Below are positions 8,726-15,774 of a DNA stretch of 38,235 nt, piece by piece. This DNA comes from a bacterium (GTDB taxonomy: Bacteria > SAR324 > XYD2-FULL-50-16), in contig JAHJRI010000001.1 of the NCBI GenBank assembly GCA_018830885.1, forward strand, positions 1-38,235. The letters are read 5' to 3'. How positions within the stretch are numbered: position 1 is the first letter of the stretch; every line of letters begins with the position of its first letter. The notes below the pieces were generated by a model that searched no databases, was not told where the DNA came from, and saw only the letters and a list, made by a program, of their open reading frames with translations. The position numbers were made by a program, and so were the translations under genes.

Positions 8726-9166
8726 ATGAAACCCAAACAAGTAATGATCTATGTTGCAGCGGCTATCGCGATTCTGGCTATAGCCAGTGGTTGTCACCGC
8801 CGCTTTGGACATGGGGATTTCCCGGAAAAAGCCCTGGAACACATCGATGATCGTGTAGCGGATCTCAACCTGACAGAAACACAGCAGACCCGCTACCAGG
8901 AGTTGAGAGTCCGGCTGGCGGCAGACCTGGAGAAGTTGAAAGTGGATCATAAAAGCTTCCGCGATCAATTCAAGGCACGGGTCAATAATGATAACGCGGA
9001 GGTAACAGAGATCACAGGTCTCATCAGGGAAAAGTCCCAGACAATCCCCACGACCGTTTCGCGGTACCTGGATTTCTTCGAGGAGTTTTACGCCATGCTC
9101 GACCAGACCCAGCAGACCGAACTCAGGAACCTCTTCCGGAAGAAGATGAACCGTTACTGGGATTAA
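8726..9166 (+). CDS. CpxP/Spy-like periplasmic stress lipoprotein
   Basis: A 146-residue protein with a hydrophobic N-terminus ending in a lipobox-like IASGC, so it is probably lipid-anchored. Two LTxxQ-type motifs (LNLTETQQTRYQEL and MLDQTQQTELRNL) mark the CpxP/Spy family of helical periplasmic chaperones and feedback inhibitors. The frame is open upstream to 8600, but the ATG at 8726 has AAGGAGA five bases before it and gives a proper signal peptide. Divergent from the CpxAR-like pair, as in enterobacterial cpxP/cpxRA. E. coli CpxP is soluble, so the lipid anchor is a difference. Expected to bind the kinase sensor domain or misfolded proteins. Confidence 0.82.
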   Translation: MKPKQVMIYVAAAIAILAIASGCHRRFGHGDFPEKALEHIDDRVADLNLTETQQTRYQELRVRLAADLEKLKVDHKSFRDQFKARVNNDNAEVTEITGLIREKSQTIPTTVSRYLDFFEEFYAMLDQTQQTELRNLFRKKMNRYWD

Positions 9167-9167
9167 T

Positions 9168-9238
9168 CAGCAGCCACGCTGCTGCCGATGGGAGATGAGC
9201 GGGGGCGACAGGATCTGAACAACAGTGCAGACCCTGTC
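9168..9238. terminator. Two hairpins between convergent genes, possible bidirectional terminator
   Basis: CAGCAGC-CAC-GCTGCTG (9168-9184) is a perfect 7-bp stem with a 3-base loop starting one base after the stop codon. A second hairpin pairs 9207-9217 with 9228-9238 (one mismatch in 11). Neither has a U-run, so termination is not certain. The flanking genes converge here. Confidence 0.45.
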
Positions 9239-9243
9239 AGGGA

Positions 9244-9882
9244 CTATCCTGCCATCAGAAACGATTTGGCCAGTTTTGCCGCGGATCCGGCATCCGGGGC
9301 ATAGCCGTCCGCCCCGATCTCATCGGCATAGGCCTGGGTGACCGAGGCGCCGCCAATGAGCACCTTGACCTGATCCCGCAGTCCGTTTTCCGTGATCAGG
9401 TCAATGGTTGCCTTCATCATCGGCATGGTGGTCGTCAGCAGGGCCGAGAGACAGACGATTTTCGCGTTTTTTTCCTTGACCTGCTGCATGAATGCCTCCG
9501 GCGACACATCCACCCCCAGATTGGTGACGTCCAGGCCCCCGCTTTCCAGCATCATCGCCACCAGGTTCTTACCGATGTCATGGAGATCCCCCTTGACCGT
9601 CCCGATGACAACACGGCCACCGCCTTTCTGTTCATCCACCGTCATCAATGGTTTTAAGATGGCGACCCCCGAATTCATGGCACGGGCAGCCATCAGCACC
9701 TCCGGCAGAAAAATATCGTCATTTTCCATCTTCTCCCCGACGATATCCATTGCAGCGATCAACCCCCTGTTTAAAATATCCGCTGCGGCGATACCCGCGG
9801 CGATACCGGCGTTCACTTGTTCCACAGCCGTTGATTCATCTCCGGCAATCACGGCGTCCATCAATACACTGTTATCAAACAT
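9244..9882 (-). CDS. Corrinoid (cobalamin-binding) methyl carrier protein, MttC/MtgC-like
   Basis: A 212-residue two-domain corrinoid protein. The N-terminal helical cap (about 1-85) precedes a Rossmann-like B12 domain with the base-off/His-on motif DLHDIG (His101), plus the SALLTTTMPMM and GGASVT stretches that hold the lower-ligand tail. These proteins take a methyl group from an MttB-family enzyme onto Co(I) and pass it to a tetrahydrofolate-specific methyltransferase. ATG at 9882 is preceded by GAGGAGAG. It follows the GntR gene by 45 bases on the same strand and is divergent from the first MttB gene. It is the only corrinoid protein in the window, so it probably serves all three MttB enzymes. 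Confidence 0.92.
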   Translation of the reverse strand: MFDNSVLMDAVIAGDESTAVEQVNAGIAAGIAAADILNRGLIAAMDIVGEKMENDDIFLPEVLMAARAMNSGVAILKPLMTVDEQKGGGRVVIGTVKGDLHDIGKNLVAMMLESGGLDVTNLGVDVSPEAFMQQVKEKNAKIVCLSALLTTTMPMMKATIDLITENGLRDQVKVLIGGASVTQAYADEIGADGYAPDAGSAAKLAKSFLMAG

Positions 9883-9927
9883 GGCTCTCCTCAGATAAGC
9901 ACAATAAAGAAATCGTTCACACACGTT

Positions 9928-10611
9928 TCAAGACGGTTGTTCCCCATTCCCCAACCTCCAGGTCCCGGACTCCTCTCGCAGGATTCGCTCCATGACTTTC
10001 TCCCGGGTCTCGCGCAGCTCTTTTTGAATCGCCCGTTTCGCACCGGGAACATCATGCGCCCTGAGCCTCTCGATCAGCTGCGTATGAATGCCCGGCATCT
10101 CTTTCCCCGCCCCCCGGATAACCATGAAGGGCGCCAGCCGATCCAGCAGCTGCCCCAGCATCAATCCCAGCTCCGCATTTCCCGAGGCTTCGGCGATCCG
10201 GGTGTGAAACAACCGGTTCTCATCCGTATAGCGGCTGTACGAATCGACGTCGGCACCCGAATAGGAACCGTGAATCGACATCAGGGCGGTCACCTCGCTC
10301 TCCGTGATTCTCGCTGCTGCCAGCCCGACGGATGCCGTCTCCAGAATTTCCCTCAATTCAAACATATCCTGAAGCTCTCTGAAGGTGATGTATGTCACAA
10401 AATAACCCGATCGTGGCCGGATGGTGACCAGTCTCTCCTGACTCAGGATCTGCAATGCATCCCGGATCACGGTCACACTGACATTATACGTCCGGGTCAG
10501 CCCATCCATGGCAATCCGCTCCCCCGGCTTTTTTTCCCCGCTGATAATCGCCTTGCGGATATCCCGGTAGATCTTCTGCTTGATCGACTTCCCTGACTGC
10601 TTGCCGGACAT
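9928..10611 (-). CDS. GntR-family (FadR subfamily) transcription regulator
   Basis: A 227-residue regulator: N-terminal winged helix (IKQKIYRDIRKAIISGEKKPGERI..., VSVTVIRDALQILSQERLVTIRPRSGYFV) and an all-helical FCD ligand-binding domain (FELREILETASVGLAA, with the DENRLFHTRIAEASGN segment carrying metal or ligand-binding Asp and His). Start chosen at ATG 10611, 20 residues before the first helix; another in-frame ATG lies at 10731, and neither has a clear ribosome site. It lies upstream of the corrinoid gene and divergent from MttB-1, so it likely controls both and may sense the imported substrate or a breakdown product. Confidence 0.88.
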   Translation of the reverse strand: MSGKQSGKSIKQKIYRDIRKAIISGEKKPGERIAMDGLTRTYNVSVTVIRDALQILSQERLVTIRPRSGYFVTYITFRELQDMFELREILETASVGLAAARITESEVTALMSIHGSYSGADVDSYSRYTDENRLFHTRIAEASGNAELGLMLGQLLDRLAPFMVIRGAGKEMPGIHTQLIERLRAHDVPGAKRAIQKELRETREKVMERILREESGTWRLGNGEQPS

Positions 10612-10747
10612 GGTTTTTTGATCGGATATCGGTTTCTTCCCGCGCTGGAGCGGCCCCCTCTCTCCGGAAACCCCTTCTGCAGACACAACCCCACTGACAC
10701 AGGTGTTGTTAAAATACCAGTGTCCACCCATTGTGTCATTATTTAAA

Positions 10748-10776
10748 TTGACTTGCACCCGATCTGAATGTATTTT
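10748..10776 (+). promoter_or_regulatory. Sigma-70 promoter for the MttB-1 operon
   Basis: TTGACT (10748-10753), a 17-base spacer and TATTTT (10771-10776). The expected transcript start is near 10783, about 35 bases before the MttB-1 ATG and inside the repeated TTGATRTAT element. Confidence 0.5.
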
Positions 10777-10808
10777 TGATGTATAAATTTTTTGAATTGA
10801 TATATCAA
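10776..10808. promoter_or_regulatory. TTGATRTAT direct repeat and palindrome, candidate GntR operator
   Basis: TTGATGTAT at 10776-10784 and TTGATATAT at 10797-10805 are 21 bases apart (two turns). The second is part of the perfect palindrome TTGATATATCAA (10797-10808). The element overlaps the predicted start site and ends just before the ribosome site GGGGG, so a bound regulator would block transcription. Binding by the divergent GntR protein is inference. Confidence 0.5.
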
Positions 10809-10818
10809 AGGGGGTTCT

Positions 10819-12270
10819 ATGATTGCCACTCACGGTACCCGGTTGACCAGCGCGCACTACGCCCGCATGGGGGAACAGGAGTGTGACGGGATTCACCAGG
10901 GAACGCTGGAGATTCTCGAGACGGTTGGGGTGGATGTTCACGACGCTGAAGCCCGGGAAATCCTGGTCAAAGGCGGTGCCAGACGGGACGGCATTCGCAT
11001 CCGGCTGCCGGAAACCATGGTCAGTCGGGCATTGTCCACGGTACCGGAGCGCATCACGCTCTATAACCGGTACCAGAAACCGGCTATTCGTGCCTGGGGA
11101 TATCATACCTATTTCGGTGGCGGTTCAGACTGCCTGCACGTTCTGGATCACCGTACCGGTGAACGCAGGGATCCGACCCTGCAGGATGTCATTGATGCTG
11201 TCCGGGTGATGGACGCCCTGCCCGAAATCGATTTTGTGATGTCGCTCTTTCTGCCCCGGGATGTGGACCAGATGATATACGACCGCTACCAGATGGAAGC
11301 GATGCTGAACCATACCACCAAGCCCATCATCTTCGTCTCACCCGATTTTGAGGGGTGCAAGGCCGCCATCAAGATGTGCGAAGCGGTTGCCGGTGGCAGG
11401 GAGGCCTTTCAGCAATACCCCTTCGCCACCTGTTACATCAATGTCACATCCGGTCTGGTCGCCAATGAAGAGGCCACCCAGAAATGCATCTACCTCGCCC
11501 GAAAAGGTCTGCCCCAGCTTTATATTCCCCTGAACGCCGGTGGTGTCAACGCGCCGGCCACAGCGGCAGGCTGCATGGCATCCATGAATGCCGGCACCAT
11601 GCTGGGCATCGTCCTGGCGCAACTGGTGAAAGAGGGGGCTCCGGTGGGTGTCCCCGGATGGAACGGGGGGCCCTACAACCTGAAGAGCATGGTGGGTAAC
11701 TATGTCCTGGCCGATGAACAGGGTATCCCCACGACGATGGGGAAGTACTACCGCCTGCCGGTATTCGGCCTCGGTGGTGCCACCGATGCCAAGGTCCTGG
11801 ACCAGCAGTGTGGCATTGAGATGAGCATCAGCCTCTTTACGGCCCTGCTCCATGGCGCCAATATTGTGCATGATGTCGGCTTCATGGATTCGGGTCTTCA
11901 GGGGTCGCTGCAGGTCCAGGTGATCGCCAACGATACCATCGGATTTCTGCGTGCAGCCACCAAAGGGGTGACCGTGGATGACGAAACCCTGGCGCTGGAT
12001 GTGGTGGCGGAGCTGGAAACCACCGGCAGCTATCTGGATCATCCCCACACCCTGAGGCATTACAGGGAGCCCTTTTACTCCAAGCTGTTCGACAAGGGCA
12101 CCTACTCCCAATGGGAAAAACGGGGCCGGCTGACCATGGAGGCGCGGGCCGCAGCGGTGGTGGATAAGATACTGGACAGCCACACGGTGGAACCGCTGCC
12201 AGCTGAGATACAGGCACAGATCAAAACCATCGTTGAGGAACAGCAGAAATGGATCGGGAGGCCAGCATGA
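10819..12270 (+). CDS. MttB-superfamily methyltransferase 1 (non-pyrrolysine)
   Basis: A 483-residue protein of the trimethylamine methyltransferase superfamily (MttB/MtgB), which moves a methyl group from a quaternary or tertiary amine to a corrinoid protein. Visible family features: the N-terminal EILETVGVDVHD region, YFGGGSD near residue 97, the DALPEIDFVMSLFLP segment, and the late LVHDVGY-like motif (here IVHDVGFMDSG). The frame has no amber codon, so it is a glycine betaine-type (MtgB/MtpB/MtcB) enzyme rather than the pyrrolysine trimethylamine enzyme. It differs from the other two copies in several core positions (GGATDAK, HDVGF). GGGGG precedes the ATG. Its stop overlaps the PLP enzyme start. 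Substrate unknown. Confidence 0.9.
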   Translation: MIATHGTRLTSAHYARMGEQECDGIHQGTLEILETVGVDVHDAEAREILVKGGARRDGIRIRLPETMVSRALSTVPERITLYNRYQKPAIRAWGYHTYFGGGSDCLHVLDHRTGERRDPTLQDVIDAVRVMDALPEIDFVMSLFLPRDVDQMIYDRYQMEAMLNHTTKPIIFVSPDFEGCKAAIKMCEAVAGGREAFQQYPFATCYINVTSGLVANEEATQKCIYLARKGLPQLYIPLNAGGVNAPATAAGCMASMNAGTMLGIVLAQLVKEGAPVGVPGWNGGPYNLKSMVGNYVLADEQGIPTTMGKYYRLPVFGLGGATDAKVLDQQCGIEMSISLFTALLHGANIVHDVGFMDSGLQGSLQVQVIANDTIGFLRAATKGVTVDDETLALDVVAELETTGSYLDHPHTLRHYREPFYSKLFDKGTYSQWEKRGRLTMEARAAAVVDKILDSHTVEPLPAEIQAQIKTIVEEQQKWIGRPA

Positions 12271-13517
12271 CGGACAAAAATCATTTTTTTCTCAGGGATC
12301 CCTGGCGTTATGATCCCCAGTCGAAAGCTCCCGTGCGAAAGGATTCCAGCGCCGGTTTCGAAACCCGGTCGCTGCATGCCGGTTTCCATCCCCTCGATGG
12401 AACGGGTCCGTTTCGCTCGTTCGTTCCACCACTGGTGCAGTCTGTTACCTATCCCTATACAGACTTTGACCAGATTCCAAACCCGGTCTATGGCAGAACC
12501 CGTACACCGACCAACACCATTCTCGAGGAGAGACTGGCCTCCCTGGAGGGTGGCCAGTCCTGCATTACGGCAGCCTCCGGATGCCAGGCGCTGTTCAACC
12601 TGATCTTTACCATCGCCCGGCCCGGGGATAATGTGGTTACGTCGCTGAACATATTCGGTGAGGGGTATAAACAGGCAACGGATATTTTCCCACATCGCTG
12701 CGGCGTGACGTTCCGCTTCGTGGACGACCCAGCGGATGCGGGATCCTGGGACCGGCAGATCGATGAACGGACAAAACTGGTCTGGATCGAGACTCCGAGC
12801 AATCCCTGCCTGTTCATCACCGATATTCGGGGGGTCACCGATGTGGCCCATGCCAGGGGGGTACCGGTCATGGTGGACAACACCACGGCCACGGCCGCCC
12901 TGCAGCGCCCCATGGACCTGGGAGTGGATATCGTTCTGCTCTCGATCTCCAAGTTTCTTTCCGGAAACGCAACCGTACTGGGTGGTGCCATCATCGGTCC
13001 GGAAGCATTGGTGGAGGATATCCGCTGGAATACGACCGAGTTTATCGGCGCCATTCTTTCCCCCATGGCGGGGTGGATGACCCTGCAGTACCTGGAGACG
13101 CTCTCCATGCGCATGGACAGACACAGCGCCAATGCAGCAGCAGTGGCCGTATTTCTGGATCAGCACCCTGCCGTGACAATGGTCAACTACTCCGGGCTGG
13201 TATCCCATCCCCAGCACGATCTGGCCTGCCGGCAAATGAAGGCGCACGGGGGACTGCTCTCATTCGTGGTCAAAAACGGGCAGGCTGGTGCGGCAACACT
13301 GATCAATGCCCTGCGGACGGTCGTCCATGCCGTCACCTTCGGTACCAGCCGCACCATCTGCATGCATCCGCCGACCATCACCCACGAACACCTGACGGTC
13401 GAGGAGAGGCAATCCATCGGTATCGATGACGGTTTGGTCCGTCTCTCGGTGGGTCTTGAAACCCCCGGAGATATCATCGCAGACCTGGATCAGGCACTGG
13501 CGGGGTTGGCACCGTAG
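12267..13517 (+). CDS. Cys/Met-metabolism PLP-dependent enzyme (gamma-lyase/synthase type)
   Basis: A 416-residue fold-type I PLP enzyme of the cystathionine gamma-synthase/methionine gamma-lyase superfamily. The phosphate-binding YGRTRTPT and ASGCQA segments, the cofactor-contact Asp204 (VMVDNT) and the Schiff-base Lys229 (LLSISKFLSGN) are all present, so it should be active in C-gamma or C-beta elimination or replacement. The ATG at 12267 overlaps the MttB-1 stop (ATGA), with GGGAGG before it; an ATG at 12249 is less likely. Tight coupling to a methyltransferase suggests it acts on the same molecule, for example cleaving a leaving group from an amino-acid skeleton (inference). A methionine or cysteine biosynthesis role cannot be excluded; a separate MetY lies at 28886. 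Confidence 0.86.
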   Translation: MTDKNHFFLRDPWRYDPQSKAPVRKDSSAGFETRSLHAGFHPLDGTGPFRSFVPPLVQSVTYPYTDFDQIPNPVYGRTRTPTNTILEERLASLEGGQSCITAASGCQALFNLIFTIARPGDNVVTSLNIFGEGYKQATDIFPHRCGVTFRFVDDPADAGSWDRQIDERTKLVWIETPSNPCLFITDIRGVTDVAHARGVPVMVDNTTATAALQRPMDLGVDIVLLSISKFLSGNATVLGGAIIGPEALVEDIRWNTTEFIGAILSPMAGWMTLQYLETLSMRMDRHSANAAAVAVFLDQHPAVTMVNYSGLVSHPQHDLACRQMKAHGGLLSFVVKNGQAGAATLINALRTVVHAVTFGTSRTICMHPPTITHEHLTVEERQSIGIDDGLVRLSVGLETPGDIIADLDQALAGLAP

Positions 13518-14025
13518 CGGGCATTCCGGAAAACCCAGACGATTTTGCTGAATTCCAGTGGAGGATCTTTTTTCCATCCCACCGGAACGGTTCCCAGGTC
13601 AGCCAGCGGCCGGAGGTGTTACGACCCCTCGATACGCAGAAATGCTGGCCGGGGGAATGGAGCGAACCCGTGCCCGCGTTCCGGATACAAACCGGTCAAC
13701 AAATTACAACTGGACATCGGGTTCCGATTCTGTTAGTAAAAAAACGCACCAGAAAAAATCTGAACCTGTCAGACATTCAACAGGCACCCGTCAATCTGGC
13801 TGATCACACCCCTGCAGGGTTTTTGATCAGCGGTATCTGCAAAAAACGCTGTCTGTTATCGAATAATAAACTGTAACATCTGCAATCAACCTGAAACCGC
13901 GAGAACGCTTCTCCCGGCACCCCCATGCGAATGGCGTGCCGGATGGATTCGGGATTTTCCGTTTGGCGGGTTGGATGGCCTAGACCATCTGTTCCATCGA
14001 AACAGCGAATCTCAAAGGAGACCTC
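13518..14025. other. 508-base intergenic region before the solute-binding protein gene
   Basis: No convincing gene. A GTG-started frame at 13558-13803 (81 codons) has no ribosome site and no recognisable homology; it could be a remnant. A hairpin with 8-bp arms GCTGATCA/TGATCAGC lies at 13799-13831, enclosing CCCTGCAGGG, with no U-run. The last 110 bases can fold strongly and are listed separately. Confidence 0.5.
13914..14011 (+). promoter_or_regulatory. Structured 5' leader of the transporter operon, candidate cis-regulatory RNA
   Basis: Stem CCGGCAC/GTGCCGG (13914-13920 with 13936-13942) encloses a CC/C internal loop, a CCAT/ATGG stem and a GCGA tetraloop (13927-13930, GNRA type). Downstream, GATTCG (13946-13951) can pair with CGAATC (14006-14011), enclosing GATGG/CCATC (13974-13989) and CTGTT/AACAG (13989-14005, sharing one base). 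The closing helix ends three bases before the AAAGGAG ribosome site. I do not recognise a known riboswitch class. Confidence 0.4.
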
Positions 14026-15675
14026 ATGGCTAGAGAAAACCACGTTTTAGTAGATGACCTTAAACATGATCTGGACAAGGGAAGGATCAGCCGTCGTGAA
14101 TTCATCCGTTATGCGGCCCTGCTCGGAGTTTCTGCGACTGCCGCCACCCAGATGGCTGGCATGATGGTCTTCCCGTCCACCGCTGCAGCCGCCGCGGTCA
14201 AACGGGGAGGTGCATTGCGGATTGCGGCACCGGTTCACAAAGTGACCCACCCGGCCCAGTTTTCCTGGATTTCACCCTCCAACCAGTTACGTCACGTCTG
14301 CGAATATCTCACTTACACGGATGAAAACAATGTGACCCACCCCCATCTGCTGAAAAACTGGGAGGCCAGCGATGATCTGAAAACCTGGACCCTGAATCTG
14401 CGCAGTGGCATCAAATTCAGTAACGGCGATGCCTTCACGGCGGACGATGTGATCTTTACCTTTAATGAGTGGTTCAAGAAGAGTGTGGGTTCCTCCATGA
14501 AAGGGATGATGGGGGGTTACCTCGATCCGGGCGGCATTGAAAAGCTTAACCCTCTTGCAGTGCGGCTGCACTTGAAGGTTCCTGAAATCGGGATTCCGGA
14601 ACATCTGTTCCACTATCCGGCTGTCATGTTGAATCACCGGACCTTTGAGGGAGATTTCATCAAGGCACCCGACGGCACCGGACCCTATACCCTTGAAAAG
14701 TACGTTGAGGGAGAACGGTGTGTGCTCAAGCGTCGCAGCGGATACTGGCGCAAGGGCATGGACGGCAGTGCCCTGCCATACCTGGATCAGATCGAGTTTA
14801 TCGATATGGGCACCGAAATGGCACCCATGATCTCCGCCATGAAATCCGGGGAGATCGACATGATCGATTTTGGAGACATTGGCGGATCCGAGGCGTTTCA
14901 GGCTTTGAAAAACGACAACCGGGTCAATGTCTACCCCGTTGCAACCAACCAGACCCGTATTCTGCGTATGCGGGTTGACATGAAGCCCTGGTCGGACAAC
15001 CGGGTGCGCAAGGCGTTGAAGCTCTGTCAGCATCGGGAAAAGATTCTGGCGCTCTCCTATTTCGGCCAGGGTCTGCCGGGTCAGGACATGCATGTCAGTC
15101 CCAAGCACCCGGAGTACTGCCCCATTGAGACACCCGCCTATGACCCTGTCCAGGCGAAGCAACTGCTCCAGGCAGCCGGCTACCCCAACGGTCTGGATGT
15201 GAATCTGGCCGTCGGTAACGGCTGGAAAGAGATCGTCCGCTATGCGGAAATCCTGAAGCAGGATGCCCTTCCGGCCGGATTCCGGATTAACATTCAAACC
15301 ATGCCCAACAGCCAGTACTGGGAAAAATGGACGGAAGTCGACCTGGGGATTACGACCTGGGCCCATCGACCCCTGGGCACCATGGTGCTTAACCTGGCCT
15401 ATGTAGGGGATGACAACGGCAAGCCGGTGGCCTGGAATGAATCCCGGTGGGTCGACCCGGAGTTCTCAACGTTGCTGAAACAGGCCAATGGGACCCTGGA
15501 CCTGGAAAAACGGCGTAAAATTTTCTGCCAGCTGGAGAATATCCAGCAGGAGCGGGGGTCCATCGCCAATGCGTTCTGGATCAACGTCTGGACAATCGCC
15601 CGTCAGCGTGTTCAGAACGTGGTGTCCCACCCCAGCCTGTACCTGAATCTGGACGAGCTCTGGGTCAATGGCTAG
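14026..15675 (+). CDS. ABC transporter substrate-binding protein, Dpp/Opp type (SBP family 5)
   Basis: A 549-residue periplasmic binding protein of the peptide/nickel/opine family. A Tat signal (ISRREFIRYAALLG, Arg23-Arg24) ends around AAAA, so it is exported folded. Family hallmarks include the RGGALRIAAPVHK start of the mature protein, the LTYTDENNVTHPHLLKNWEASDD segment, WTLNLRSGIKFSNGDAFTADDV and the hinge GTGPYTLEKYVEGE. It begins the transporter genes; AAAGGAG lies five bases before ATG. A strong hairpin follows (15692-15728), probably so that the binding protein is made in excess over the permeases. Relatives bind many ligands, so the ligand is unknown; context suggests a methylated amine or betaine larger than glycine betaine. 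Confidence 0.93.
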   Translation: MARENHVLVDDLKHDLDKGRISRREFIRYAALLGVSATAATQMAGMMVFPSTAAAAAVKRGGALRIAAPVHKVTHPAQFSWISPSNQLRHVCEYLTYTDENNVTHPHLLKNWEASDDLKTWTLNLRSGIKFSNGDAFTADDVIFTFNEWFKKSVGSSMKGMMGGYLDPGGIEKLNPLAVRLHLKVPEIGIPEHLFHYPAVMLNHRTFEGDFIKAPDGTGPYTLEKYVEGERCVLKRRSGYWRKGMDGSALPYLDQIEFIDMGTEMAPMISAMKSGEIDMIDFGDIGGSEAFQALKNDNRVNVYPVATNQTRILRMRVDMKPWSDNRVRKALKLCQHREKILALSYFGQGLPGQDMHVSPKHPEYCPIETPAYDPVQAKQLLQAAGYPNGLDVNLAVGNGWKEIVRYAEILKQDALPAGFRINIQTMPNSQYWEKWTEVDLGITTWAHRPLGTMVLNLAYVGDDNGKPVAWNESRWVDPEFSTLLKQANGTLDLEKRRKIFCQLENIQQERGSIANAFWINVWTIARQRVQNVVSHPSLYLNLDELWVNG

Positions 15676-15691
15676 GAGTGTGTTTCCGATG

Positions 15692-15728
15692 CGCTGCAGC
15701 CTCCCACGACGGGCTGCAGCGATTTTTT
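15692..15728 (+). terminator. Rho-independent terminator/attenuator between binding protein and permease genes
   Basis: CGCTGCAGCC (15692-15701) pairs perfectly with GGCTGCAGCG (15712-15721), followed directly by ATTTTTT. Since the permease genes continue on the same strand 47 bases later, partial read-through is expected. Confidence 0.8.
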
Positions 15729-15774
15729 AAAACCGGGTTTACCGGCTGTCTGCACACTATTCAGATCTGTTTTC

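Noticed and set aside
10819..12270. Pyrrolysine-type trimethylamine methyltransferase
   Set aside because: No in-frame amber codon in this or the other two MttB genes, and no Pyl genes in the window, so they are called non-pyrrolysine members.
12102..13247. 381-codon minus-strand frame
   Set aside because: Opposite the PLP enzyme and the end of MttB-1; no recognisable protein.
13558..13803. 81-codon GTG-started frame in the leader region
   Set aside because: No ribosome site and no recognisable similarity; kept only as a possible remnant in the intergenic note.
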